A stretch of 64,000 nt of DNA from contig JACRMR010000002.1 in NCBI GenBank assembly GCA_016214895.1, positions 436,001 to 500,000 on the forward strand, written 5' to 3'. Source of the stretch: a candidate division KSB1 bacterium (lineage in GTDB: Bacteria > Electryoneota > RPQS01). The notes below the pieces were generated by a model that had not been told where the DNA came from, did no database searches, and saw only the letters and a program-made list of their open reading frames with translations. The stretch's first letter is position 1, and each line of letters starts with the position of its first letter. The translations under genes and the position numbers were made by a program. Shown here one piece after another: positions 1 through 8,600 of the stretch.

Positions 1-963
1 GGACTCATCCTTGACATCTTCGCGCGCCGCGCGCGCACTCGTGAATCGCGAACACAGGTCGAGCTTGCGCAGTTGCGCTACCTGCTGCCGCGACTCGCCG
101 GCGCGTGGACGCACCTTGAGCGACAGCGCGGCGGTATTGGATTGCGCGGACCCGGCGAAACGCAGATCGAGACCGATCGCCGGATTGTGCGCACGCGGAT
201 CTCCGTGCTTGAGGATGAGCTTGTGCACATCGACAAAGTTCACCAAACGCAGCGCGCCAATCGTGACGAGCTGTTCCGCTTTGCGCTCGCGGGATATACC
301 AACGTCGGCAAGTCAACGCTGATGAACGCGCTGACCTCCGCCGGTGTGTACGAAGAGAACTTGCTCTTTGCCACGCTTGATTCCACGACGCGCACGCTGC
401 CCGTGAGTCCACGGCGCAGCGCGCTCTTGTCGGATACCGTGGGATTCATTCGCAAACTGCCGCCGGCGCTGATGGCGAGCTTCCGCAGTACGCTCGCCGA
501 AATCCGCGAGGCGAATTGCATTCTCCATATCGTGGATCTCGCCTCGCCGTCGTACCGCGAACAGATGGCGGAAATCACGAAGATCCTCGGCGAATTGGAA
601 GCTGCGACGATTCCATCCGTGCTGGTCTTCAACAAAATCGATGCGCTCGAAGATGAAGCGACGCTGCGCCTGACCAAGTCCGAATTCCCCGACGCGGTCT
701 TTATCAGCGCGCGCAAGCGCACCGGGATCGACTCACTGCTGGAGCGCATGCGCGAGGAGATGAATCGTGATTTCGTCGAGCTGACGGTGACGCTGCGACC
801 GGAGGACGGCAAACTACTTTCCGAATTGCATCGGGTGGCGGAAATCCTCGATGAACAGGCCGATGCGTCCACGATCATACTGCGCGTACGGATCAGCAAG
901 CAGGTGGGTCAGAAGCTGGGGCTATTGGATAAGGATAAGCGGTCGAGGAGGCGGGAGGGGTGA
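1..963 (+). CDS. hflX: GTPase HflX, 5' end outside window
   Basis: HflX is a ribosome-associated GTPase that splits stalled or heat-damaged 70S ribosomes. Reading frame 1 is open from the first base and begins inside the glycine-rich HflX N-terminal domain, with the family motif LILDIFARRARTRE followed by QVELAQL. The GPGETQIE signature follows, then the G domain: P-loop GYTNVGKST (nt 292 on), G3 DTVGF, G4 NKID, and SARKRTGI as the G5 region. The frame ends at TGA 961-963 after a short basic tail. A TTG at 73 could be read as a start, but the conserved residues before it show that the gene begins upstream of the window. No partner gene is visible; 680 bases without a gene follow it. Confidence 0.95.
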   Translation, partial: GLILDIFARRARTRESRTQVELAQLRYLLPRLAGAWTHLERQRGGIGLRGPGETQIETDRRIVRTRISVLEDELVHIDKVHQTQRANRDELFRFALAGYTNVGKSTLMNALTSAGVYEENLLFATLDSTTRTLPVSPRRSALLSDTVGFIRKLPPALMASFRSTLAEIREANCILHIVDLASPSYREQMAEITKILGELEAATIPSVLVFNKIDALEDEATLRLTKSEFPDAVFISARKRTGIDSLLERMREEMNRDFVELTVTLRPEDGKLLSELHRVAEILDEQADASTIILRVRISKQVGQKLGLLDKDKRSRRREG

Positions 964-1477
964 GGGAGGGCAGATTCTTTCACGCAGTGTCGTGGTTGGC
1001 ACATGATCCGCTCGGGAGAGATGTTTCGAGTCGCTTGACCGTTGGCTGCAACCGGTGCTGAATGACGGGGCGGAGGAAGACTTGAAACGTGAAACTTGAA
1101 GCGTGAGAGGCCGACCCCCTTTCATGGAAATGCGAAGGGAAGAGCGCAGGCAGTGCGGCAGTACGCAGGTAGGCAGGTCACGGACTCCGCCTCTACAGGG
1201 GCGAACTTGGTTGACGCTGTGCGCTTGACGCGCCTGCCGAGGCCGGCGCTACAGGCGTTTCCCCCTTGGTCCCCACGGGATGTGGGAGACCCCGAACTCC
1301 GATTCCGGGGAGGCGGGGACCTCCGCCTCAGCGAACGGTAGCACACGGATATCACCAAACCTATGATTTTGTCATTGCAAAGCGCTGCCGAGAGGCGGCG
1401 TTCGTTGTTTTGGCCGGGTCGGCGCGGGTCAGTTTTTGGTTTTCGAGCCGGTTTGATTGCTATAGCCGGATTCCAAA
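964..1477. other. Gene-free stretch with GC-rich inverted repeats
   Basis: No ORF here looks like a protein. The segment holds several GC-rich inverted repeats: 1268-1291 (GGTC-CCAC against GTGG-GACC), a perfect 7-bp stem at 1310-1316/1323-1329, and a CGCCTG/CAGGCG pair near 1229-1256. They may be terminators of hflX or intergenic palindromic repeats. I see no T-run after any of them. Confidence 0.4.
1080..1107. repeat. Imperfect tandem 14-mer
   Basis: Two adjacent copies, acttgaaacgtgaa and acttgaagcgtgag, lie in the gene-free stretch after hflX. They differ at two positions. Likely replication slippage; no function inferred. Confidence 0.5.
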
Positions 1478-1614
1478 TCACCTATAAGTGACCGGCAAGT
1501 TCACTTAAAGGTGCTAAGATTTTTCATTATAAACCTATAGTTACGCATTTCGCCAAAAATTTTTCTTGACAAACCGGAAACTATTTTGTATCTTACGCGT
1601 CCTGTAAAGTGAAC
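1478..1614. promoter_or_regulatory. Candidate operator half-sites around the regulator promoter
   Basis: GTTCACTT at 1499-1506 is the exact reverse complement of AAGTGAAC at 1607-1614. A perfect TCAC-N6-GTGA palindrome sits at 1478-1491. The first sites lie upstream of the -35 box and the last lies just after the expected transcription start, an arrangement that suits autoregulation by the XRE protein encoded next. That the XRE protein binds here is inference. Confidence 0.4.
1566..1594 (+). promoter_or_regulatory. Promoter of the XRE/cupin regulator and spe genes
   Basis: TTGACA (1566-1571), a 17-nt spacer and TATCTT (1589-1594) form a near-consensus vegetative promoter. Expected transcription start is about 1601, giving a 43-nt leader before the GTG start at 1644. 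Confidence 0.75.
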
Positions 1615-1643
1615 AAGACGTTTCATTAACTGAGTGGGCACTT

Positions 1644-2180
1644 GTGAAAGTTGGCGAACGCATCCGCAACCTCCGACTGGCCAGTAATCTGACCCAGGAA
1701 GAGCTTGCTGAACGGGCCGACCTCGCCAAGTCCTTTATTTCTCAGCTGGAACGCGACCAGATGAGTATCTCGGTCGATAATCTCCTCGAGATCCTGCGCG
1801 CGCTGAACGTTCCGGTCACCGACTTCTTTCGCGAGACCAATCCCGAAAAAGTCGTTTACGGCGCCGACGAACGAACCGCACTGGTCGATACTGGCGCCGA
1901 TCACTTCGAACTGCTGATTCCCGGCGGAACCAACCGGGAGATGGAAGCCGCGCTGGTCAGGCTCCTGCCCGGCCAACGCACGGACCCGATCAAGCCGTTC
2001 CAGGGTGAGGCGTTTGGGTTTGTGCTCAAAGGGGTCGTGACTCTGAACTTCGGCAGCGAAAGCCATACTGCCAAGGGTGGGGATAGTTTCTACTTTTCCG
2101 GACAACGCGAACACGTGATCGAGAACGCGGGCCAACGTCCGGCTGAATTTCTGTGGGTGACTACGCCGCCAATGTTTTAA
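1644..2180 (+). CDS. XRE-family regulator with C-terminal cupin domain
   Basis: A 178-residue DNA-binding protein. Residues 1-60 form an XRE helix-turn-helix (GERIRNLRLASNLTQEELA, then a recognition helix with AKSFISQLERDQ). Residues about 105-175 form a small cupin barrel (RLLPGQRTDP, then GFVLKGVVTLNFG). This is the architecture of PuuR, which senses polyamine-related ligands in enterobacteria. It starts at GTG 1644, 43 nt after the predicted transcription start, with only a weak Shine-Dalgarno. It is followed 49 nt later by speD and four polyamine genes, so control of that pathway is the obvious hypothesis. The ligand is not predictable from sequence. A short CGTGC/GCACG hairpin (2181-2198) lies between it and speD. 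Confidence 0.85.
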   Translation: MKVGERIRNLRLASNLTQEELAERADLAKSFISQLERDQMSISVDNLLEILRALNVPVTDFFRETNPEKVVYGADERTALVDTGADHFELLIPGGTNREMEAALVRLLPGQRTDPIKPFQGEAFGFVLKGVVTLNFGSESHTAKGGDSFYFSGQREHVIENAGQRPAEFLWVTTPPMF

Positions 2181-2229
2181 CGTGCCGGGCGGTGCACGAT
2201 TCGACCTTCACCGTTAAGGAGATTGTGAA

Positions 2230-2634
2230 ATGAAGGCTTTGGGTCGTCAGATTGTCGTGGAATTCTACGGCTGTAATCAAAAGACGCTCAACGACGTCGC
2301 CGCGATCAAGCGGTCGATGCGCGGAGCCGCGATTGCCGCCGGAGCAACGATTGTACAGGATGCGTTCCACCTGTTCAATCCCCACGGCGTGTCCGGCGTG
2401 GTGGTGATTGCCGAGTCGCATCTGGCGATTCACACGTGGCCTGAGTACGGGTATGCCGCCGTCGATCTGTTTACCTGCGGAGACGATGTCAGCCCGGACC
2501 TGGCTTTTCAACACCTGAAGACTCATCTCGAGGCCAGCAGCTTCTCCTGTATGGAGATGAAGCGCGGAATTCTTGACGCGAATTCCCTGGGTGAATTGCC
2601 GCACAAGCCGGTGGAGGCGCTGGACCTGGCGTGA
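2230..2634 (+). CDS. speD: S-adenosylmethionine decarboxylase proenzyme
   Basis: Makes decarboxylated SAM, the aminopropyl donor for spermidine. At 134 residues this is the short class-1b form found in Bacillus, Thermotoga and archaea. Self-cleavage should fall between Glu62 and Ser63 in [18 protein letters not shown], with Ser63 becoming the pyruvoyl group. His68 and Cys83 (DLFTCGD) match the processing and catalytic residues of the family. The ATG at 2230 follows a good Shine-Dalgarno (aaggag). The gene overlaps the next by 4 nt (GTGA at 2631-2634), which suggests translational coupling to the arginine decarboxylase. Confidence 0.95.
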   Translation: MKALGRQIVVEFYGCNQKTLNDVAAIKRSMRGAAIAAGATIVQDAFHLFNPHGVSGVVVIAESHLAIHTWPEYGYAAVDLFTCGDDVSPDLAFQHLKTHLEASSFSCMEMKRGILDANSLGELPHKPVEALDLA

Positions 2635-3098
2635 TCATCACCAGACTCGACAAGTACTTTCTTGTGGCAGGCTTCGCGGAAGGTCCCTCCTTACTCAATG
2701 CGTTTGACAATGCGCTGATGGCGGCCGGTGTCGGGAACACGAACATCGTCAAGATGAGTTCCATTCTGCCTCCGAACTGCCAGAATATCCCACCCCTCAC
2801 CCTGCCGTACGGAGCGCTGGTGCCGGTGGCTTATGCGGAGGAGACATGGGACGAGGCGGGAGTCGTGGTCTCGGCCGCTGTGGCCTGCGGGATTCCCGAC
2901 GACCCCGAATTGCCCGGGGTGATCATGGAACACCATATGCGCGCCGACGAGCAGGCCTGTCGCGAAAATGTGATCCGCAAAGTCGAGTGGGCCTTCGAAC
3001 AGCGGAAGTTCAAACTCGCCGACCTGAAGGTCGCCTCGGCCTCCGGGAAGATCGTCGGGATTGGTTCAGCCTTCGCCGGAGTCGTACTGTGGTCCTGA
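2631..3098 (+). CDS. pdaD: Pyruvoyl-dependent arginine decarboxylase
   Basis: Converts arginine to agmatine, the first step of the alternative polyamine route. The 155-residue protein has the hallmark self-cleavage motif [10 protein letters not shown], with scission expected between Ser43 and Ser44 and Ser44 becoming the pyruvoyl group. The glutamate in GVIMEHH (Glu100) corresponds to the catalytic Glu of the Methanocaldococcus enzyme. It starts at a GTG overlapping the speD stop. It is the only arginine decarboxylase in the window; no PLP-type SpeA is present. The pathway continues with agmatinase (4246-5133) to putrescine and SpeE to spermidine. Confidence 0.93.
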   Translation: MIITRLDKYFLVAGFAEGPSLLNAFDNALMAAGVGNTNIVKMSSILPPNCQNIPPLTLPYGALVPVAYAEETWDEAGVVVSAAVACGIPDDPELPGVIMEHHMRADEQACRENVIRKVEWAFEQRKFKLADLKVASASGKIVGIGSAFAGVVLWS

Positions 3099-3150
3099 AG
3101 TTTACATTGCCAACTTCTCGTCGTTACCGTCATTCAAGCTGAAGATACCG

Positions 3151-3185
3151 GAAGCCCAGGATCCTCGACTCAGGATCCGGGCTTC
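3151..3185 (+). terminator. Hairpin after the arginine decarboxylase gene
   Basis: GAAGCCC-a-GGATCC, loop tcgactca, then GGATCC-GGGCTTC gives 13 paired bases with one bulged A. The tail (ttcattaat) is only moderately T-rich, so termination may be partial, allowing read-through to speE. Confidence 0.65.
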
Positions 3186-3200
3186 TTCATTAATATAGCT

Positions 3201-3301
3201 GGCTGTTCCGTCTGGTTCGGTCGCGCACCCTCCTCGTTCCTCACCCGCTCTTCACGCCTTCGATAGTTCCCCGGACCGGGACAGCCACGCTGGACCCGGT
3301 C
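3201..3301 (+). promoter_or_regulatory. Structured leader with two competing stems before speE
   Basis: ggctgttccg (3201-3210) can pair along its whole length with cgggacagcc (3277-3286), one position being G-U, and CTGG/CCGG at 3212-3215/3271-3274 extends it. The same right arm, GACCGGG at 3274-3280, is also the exact complement of CCCGGTC at 3295-3301. The two pairings exclude each other, as in a switch. It lies 54 nt before the speE ATG, which lacks a clear Shine-Dalgarno. I do not recognise a known riboswitch class. Confidence 0.35.
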
Positions 3302-3354
3302 AGGTGCTCCATGGCTCTTGAATTCTAACCGTTCGCCGCGCTCCAAATCCGCTC

Positions 3355-4185
3355 ATGGAAGTCTGGTTCAAAGAAACCTTTGGCGACATTCAAGCCGCCT
3401 GGCGCATCACCGAGGTTTTGCATCATCGTCGCTCACCGTATCAGGACGTCCTAGTCGTGAACACCGTCGAGTTCGGTCGCATGCTGGTGCTCGACGACTG
3501 CGTCATGACCACCGACAAGGACGAAGCCGCCTATCACGAAATGCTCGTCCATCCGGCCCTGCTGGCGCATCCGCGGCCGCGATCGGTCTGTGTGGTGGGC
3601 GGGGGAGATGGAGGCACGATTCGAGAAGTCCTGCGCCACTCGTGCGTGGAACGAGCCGTGCTGGCGGAGATTGACGGCGATGTGATCGAGGTCTGTCAAC
3701 AGTACTTCCCGCGACTCGCGGATTGCCTCACCCGGGATCATCGCGTGCAGCTCGCGGTCGGCGACGGGTTCAAGTTTCTCGAGGAAAATCCGGATTGCTT
3801 CGATGTCATTCTCTCGGATTCCACCGATCCGATCGGTCCCGGAGCCGCGCTCTTTGACGACGACTATTTCCGCCTGGCGAAACGCGCCCTCAAGCAGGGC
3901 GGCAGCTTCGTCACGCAGTGCAAATCGCTGTGGACCGACGTCAAGACCGCGCGCGAAATTCAGGCGAGAATGCAGCGGCATTTCGGAGTCGTCCTGCCTT
4001 ACGTTTCCTCCGTTCCGACTTATCCGACCGGCACCTGGAGCTTCATGTATGCAGCGGAGAGCATCGACCCCCGGACACAATTCGACACGGCTCGCCAGCG
4101 CGAAATCTGCCAATCGTCCCACTACTACACCGCCGCTCATCAGAGCGGCGCCTTCGCGGTCCCGGCATTCTACTTCCGGGATTGA
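3355..4185 (+). CDS. speE: Spermidine synthase
   Basis: Transfers the aminopropyl group from decarboxylated SAM to putrescine. 276 residues, the usual size. The N-terminal beta-sheet region (residues 1-60) is followed by a Rossmann-like domain: VVGGGDGGTIRE (GGGDGG at 82-87) binds decarboxylated SAM, AEIDGDVIEVC binds its ribose, and DSTDPIGPG (155-163) carries the catalytic Asp155. YHEML near residue 60 and the PTYPTGTWSF segment are also typical. The ATG at 3355 lacks an obvious ribosome-binding site, which makes the structured RNA just upstream (3201-3301) interesting for control. A 60-nt gap with a perfect hairpin separates it from the agmatinase gene. Confidence 0.95.
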   Translation: MEVWFKETFGDIQAAWRITEVLHHRRSPYQDVLVVNTVEFGRMLVLDDCVMTTDKDEAAYHEMLVHPALLAHPRPRSVCVVGGGDGGTIREVLRHSCVERAVLAEIDGDVIEVCQQYFPRLADCLTRDHRVQLAVGDGFKFLEENPDCFDVILSDSTDPIGPGAALFDDDYFRLAKRALKQGGSFVTQCKSLWTDVKTAREIQARMQRHFGVVLPYVSSVPTYPTGTWSFMYAAESIDPRTQFDTARQREICQSSHYYTAAHQSGAFAVPAFYFRD

Positions 4186-4198
4186 GCTCAGGCAATCG

Positions 4199-4225
4199 GT
4201 CCCGCGGCGCCGACGAGCGCGGGAC
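4199..4225 (+). other. Perfect 8-bp hairpin between speE and the agmatinase gene
   Basis: GTCCCGCG (4199-4206) pairs exactly with CGCGGGAC (4218-4225) around an 11-nt loop. There is no T-run, so this is more likely an mRNA processing or stability element, or a weak terminator, than a full stop. It lies 20 nt before the agmatinase ATG. Confidence 0.45.
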
Positions 4226-4245
4226 GTCACTTGCTTCCTTCCCCA

Positions 4246-5133
4246 ATGAGTCCTGCTGACTACTCGACATCCCTCGCGCCCGGCCAGCCGTTCATGGGAG
4301 CCCAGGCGACCGCCGTCGGCGCGGAGACCGTGCTGTTCGGCTGTCCGTATGACGGCACGTGCTCGTTCCGCCCCGGCACGCGCTTCGGCCCCCCGGCGAT
4401 TCGCGCCGTTTCTGATGGTCTCGAAACCTACTGCCCCGAACTGGATCGTGACCTCGATGACATCAAGTTCTTTGATGCCGGCGACTTGATCCTGCCTCCC
4501 GGTGACAGGGACAAGACTTTAGAAATGACATATCAAATGGCCTGTCAAGTCCATGCCGGTGGGCAAATAGCGGCTGCCTTAGGAGGTGAGCATCTGCTCT
4601 CCTTGCCGTTGGGCAGGGCTGCAGCACGGCATCACCCCGAACTCGTGATGATCCAGTTCGATGCTCATATGGATTTGAGAAATCAGTACTTAGGTGTGGA
4701 ACTGAGCCATGCTACCGTGATGCGGCGCATTTGCGACGTCGTGTCGCCGTCACGTATTTTGCAAGTGGGTCAGCGGTCGGGCACAAGAGAAGAGTACGAG
4801 TTCTCCAGAAGTCATAATTTATTAAGGAGTTCGGAGATCTCGCCCTACGAAATCGCGCAGTGGGTTGCGGGTCGCCCCTTGTATGTTACTGTAGATCTTG
4901 ATGTTCTCGACCCCGCAATCTTGCCGGGTACCGGCACGCCGGAAGCAGGTGGTGTGAGCTTCCAAACGCTTCAATCCTGGCTGATCGGACTCAAGGACTG
5001 CAACTGGGTGGGCTGGGATGCCATGGAATTGTCTCCCCAACTTGACCCAACTCACGTGTCCTCAATCGTTTCGGCAAAGGTCGTCCGGACTCTGCTTCTC
5101 GCCAGCTCCAAAAGCCACGGAATAGGCCACTGA
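4246..5133 (+). CDS. speB: Agmatinase (ureohydrolase family)
   Basis: Hydrolyses agmatine to putrescine and urea, joining the arginine decarboxylase to SpeE. 295 residues from ATG 4246; an in-frame TTG at 4231 is less likely. Manganese ligands of the arginase/agmatinase fold are visible: GGEH (His116), FDAHMD (Asp139, His141, Asp143), VDLDVLDP (Asp217, Asp219) and ME (Glu261). SHATVMRR is the substrate-loop variant. GGEH in place of GGDH is common in agmatinases of thermophiles and archaea. From about nt 4501 (residue 86) to the stop, third codon positions become clearly richer in A and T (tta, aga, aat, caa) than in the first third and in speE. This may mark a recombined segment. The assignment rests on both motifs and context. 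Confidence 0.9.
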   Translation: MSPADYSTSLAPGQPFMGAQATAVGAETVLFGCPYDGTCSFRPGTRFGPPAIRAVSDGLETYCPELDRDLDDIKFFDAGDLILPPGDRDKTLEMTYQMACQVHAGGQIAAALGGEHLLSLPLGRAAARHHPELVMIQFDAHMDLRNQYLGVELSHATVMRRICDVVSPSRILQVGQRSGTREEYEFSRSHNLLRSSEISPYEIAQWVAGRPLYVTVDLDVLDPAILPGTGTPEAGGVSFQTLQSWLIGLKDCNWVGWDAMELSPQLDPTHVSSIVSAKVVRTLLLASSKSHGIGH

Positions 5134-5277
5134 GTTGTCAATAAAGTCATTAATTAACAATCCTATATGAATATCGGTAGACGATGCCACGGACATCCCG
5201 CGGCAAGCTTCCGCAAACCCAATAACTTGGGCGTTAGTGACCCGACCCATGGCCGCTTACTAAATTCAACTTTTTGC

Positions 5278-5306
5278 TTGACAAGATATTCGGGAATGAG
5301 TATATT
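5278..5306 (+). promoter_or_regulatory. Strong promoter upstream of the giant gene
   Basis: TTGACA (5278-5283), a 17-nt spacer and TATATT (5301-5306) match the vegetative consensus in 11 of 12 positions. Expected start is about 5313, giving a leader of about 357 nt before the ATG at 5670. The surrounding DNA (5134-5400) is clearly more AT-rich than its neighbours and holds no gene. Confidence 0.75.
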
Positions 5307-5415
5307 TGGGAACTTTCACTGGTATAGAAGTTTCTTGAACTTAGGATTTAGCCGTTCGGCTAACTTTTTGGTTTTCTTAGAACCGATTTCACCGATTCAA
5401 CCGACGAGAGGGAAA

Positions 5416-5463
5416 CCCACCCCGGACCGGGGAGGGGACCGCTCCGACGGTTTGTGTTTTTTT
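5416..5463 (+). terminator. Terminator-like element inside the giant gene's leader
   Basis: CCC-a-CCCC, loop GGACC, GGGG-a-GGG (5416-5436) is followed by a second stem ACCG/CGGT (5438-5441/5448-5451) and a T-rich run ending in seven Ts (5457-5463). It lies between the promoter at 5278-5306 and the ATG at 5670, so it looks like an attenuator of the 21.6-kb gene. It could alternatively end transcripts coming from the agmatinase gene. Confidence 0.5.
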
Positions 5464-5549
5464 CCTCAAAGCGTTACGGACACATTGCCAGTCTGACCAT
5501 GACCGACACGGACAGTTTTGATTTGAAATCCCCCTACAGCTTTGATCCC

Positions 5550-5586
5550 AACCGGCCTCGCCCGCGCTCCGCGGGTCAGACCGGTT
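5550..5586 (+). promoter_or_regulatory. Two-tier hairpin in the giant gene's leader
   Basis: Outer stem AACCGG/CCGGTT (5550-5555/5581-5586), a symmetric 5+5-nt internal loop (cctcg/tcaga), and inner stem CCCGCG/CGCGGG (5561-5566/5570-5575) with a 3-nt loop. It is too regular for chance and sits 84 nt before the ATG. It may control stability or translation of the very long mRNA; function unknown. Confidence 0.45.
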
Positions 5587-5669
5587 TGCGCTCTGCACAG
5601 CAAGCGCCGCGCGATATCAATCGCCCCACTGAAAGAACAAGATTTACCCATATCCAGGAGAGTCACAAA

Positions 5670-8600
5670 ATGAGGTTCCAGACTCCTTTTGTGTGGCTTG
5701 CGATTCTCTTTGCAGCCTGCTTCGGGCTGCTCACGGGACCGGCTGCCTACGCGCAGTTCAACATCATCGACGGGCCAGACATCGTATGTATCGATAACGG
5801 CGGCGCGCCAGATACGATCGATGCCCCCGAAGATTCCATCCGCATTACCGTCACCATGACGGGCGAGGCGGCGTACGGCGATATCCTGCAATTGATCTTC
5901 AACCCCTCGCCGGGGCTCGGTCTGTTGCCGGTGTCGCCGCAGACCTTCGACTGCCCGACCGGACCCATCACCGGATACCCGATGACTATTACCTCGACGG
6001 TCAATGACCCGCCGGGGTTCATCACGTTTACCGGTGAAATCGTCATCAGGCCGGAAGGTATCTGCATCGCCGCCGACAGCTTGATCACCTTCGATATCGC
6101 GGCGCGCGGCACCGACACCTCGCCGAATCCCGACATCGTGCAGTGTGGTCAGTTCACCCGCACGCAGACGCCGCAGTGCAATATCTGTATTCCCTGCGGA
6201 CTCGTCTTCTTCACCGAGGTTTGCGGCATCTGGAATGACGGCATCATCGCCATCGGCGACTCCGTCTGGCTCGACTCCACCGCGGCGTCCGCGTTCGAGC
6301 TGAATGACAATGACACCGTCTTTGCCGACTTCTCCAATTTCACGTGCGACGGGGCCGACGCGATCACCTTTATCAAGGACACCATCGAAGTCGTGGATTG
6401 CGCCGCGCTCGAAAACGGTGTCGGCTGTGATACCGTCTATGTCATTCACGCGACTTGGGATCCTGGCGATAGTTTCGGGGACCCCAGCACCGTGTACGAC
6501 ACCGTAGGAGTCTGTCTGCGAGCCGCGGATAACCTCCGTCCGGAACTCGAAGACTGTCTGGACTCCATGGTCGTGATCAACGGCAACTATCTCGAAAACG
6601 ACACCCTGGCCGGTTGCTACGATACGATCCGCTTCTACTTCAGCCCGTACGTCGGCGGATCCTGCTACGATCTGTTCGGCGGCGTGGACCTCGCCTGCGG
6701 CGAACACGTCGATGATAACTTCGACGTTACCTACGTCGCGATCCAATTCGCCGACTGGGTGTCCGACCTGATCGCGGCCGATCCGGACTATCTCTATCAG
6801 CACAACAACGACCCCGTTTTTGTCCACTGCATCGAAACCCCCGACGGCGTCGATAGCACCTGGTGGATCGGCGACGCCTTCACAGATGGAACTGGAATCA
6901 TCTGGGCCGACCTGATCGTCAGCAGCCAATTCTGGGATTCACTGCAGCGCTGTCTGGATAACACCACCGCCGGAGCAATCCACTTCCAGTTCATCGACGA
7001 TGCCGGTAACTCCGACAACGTCGGCGTGGATCTGGATATCTTCTCCAATTACGCCGACAACTTCTGCGCGGACAACGTGCCGCCGGATACGCTCGGCAAC
7101 GAAATCTACTTTGACGACTCGTTCGCGGCCTGCGCCACCAAGCGCTTCTCCCCGTACGACAGTCTCGATGCCTCCTATTACACGAACCTGAGCCCGGACT
7201 CCGCTCGCTGGTATTTGCCGCAAATTGATGAGTCCTGGGGCACGGATCCGGACGAGTGGGACGATCTCTTTAATGACGTGTACCTCGTCGGCTTCGATAT
7301 TCGTCAAGAACCGGACGAAAACCCGGAAGGCCCGACCGGTGCCATCATCAGCTATCTGGACTGGATCGCCCCCGGCGCCCCGGCTCCGATGGACGACGAT
7401 ATCGACACCATCGCCTGGGTCTGGCGCGATCCGGCCGAAGGCTGCTTCATGTGGTGGGGCAAGAACGGCACCGATAGCCTCGATGCGCTTCTGAGCCTCG
7501 TCAGCCCCTGCCCGTACGGCGCGATCGTCGGAATCACCCACGCGCGTTATATGGATGCCGCCGGTTGCAATACCGTGCTCGGCAGCGACCATGACGGGAT
7601 GACCGACCTCAGCGAAGGCTACACGACCCTTAACCAGCTCCACTGTGTTATTGATACGTGCAAGCCGACCTTCGCGGGTCCGCTGGATGGTCTCCACTTC
7701 AATCCCGCCCTGCCCGCCGGCCCGAACTACGGTCCGGATGCCACCTGCGTGTGGAACGGGCCGAACGGCGTGGCCGATGACCCGATCATCGAGTTCCGAG
7801 CCCGCCGCTGGTTTACGCAGGGTCTGTCCGACACCTGCCAGCGGGAGTGGCTGTACTATCGAGTTCGCGTCGATACCGTATTCCTCCAATGCACGCCCGG
7901 CCAAGCCTGGCTGCCCGGCGACTCTACGCTTTGGTACACGGAAGACGATCCCGATCAAGGCTTGACCAGTGCGCCGCTCGAGCCGGTGCCGTTCCAGCAG
8001 AACAGCTTCATTGCTGATACGGTCAATTTCACGTGGGGACATGAGAATTCGGTCGGCGACCCGCTGCCCGACGGCCTCTACCTCGTGACGCTCGAATTGG
8101 TCGATAACGCCGGCAATGTCCAGCGCGACCCGAAGTACTTCTGGCTCAATGGCGTAGGACCGTGCATCGACTCGTTGATCGTGACCGGTGACGGACCCCC
8201 GCAACCGACCGCGCCGGATTGCAAGGTGGACTACTACGTCAATGACCTGCTCTGCGTCTGGATGCGTACGGATACCACCGCCGACTCCGTCCTGTTCGAC
8301 TTCAGCTGCATTTACCAGATGGAAGATAGTTTGCCCGACGGCGATTCGGTCTGGGTGACCAGTTGGATCGATGAGGGCGACGAGCGAGTTTGGGAAGCCT
8401 GCATTACCGTCGAAGACTGGATGATCGATACGGCCGGTGCCTACGGCAACAACCAGTACATCGTCGGCTACAACCTGGAATTCTTCAGTGGCGTCTGCGG
8501 CAACTTCTTCGGCTCGCACTTTATTGGTGCCAGCGTCTTTGACGACGGCCTCGTCAGTTACCCGGAGACCCTCACCGATCCGGACCTGGGTCCGTGCGTG

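Noticed and set aside
3310-3327. Five-codon leader peptide (M-A-L-E-F-stop) before speE
   Set aside because: Too short to judge; no Shine-Dalgarno and no run of regulatory codons. Probably chance.
5454-5669. N-terminal extension of the giant protein by 72 codons
   Set aside because: No ribosome-binding site at 5454, the translated stretch has no protein-like pattern, and the signal peptide begins at 5670 behind a good Shine-Dalgarno. The stretch contains hairpins and is better read as leader RNA.
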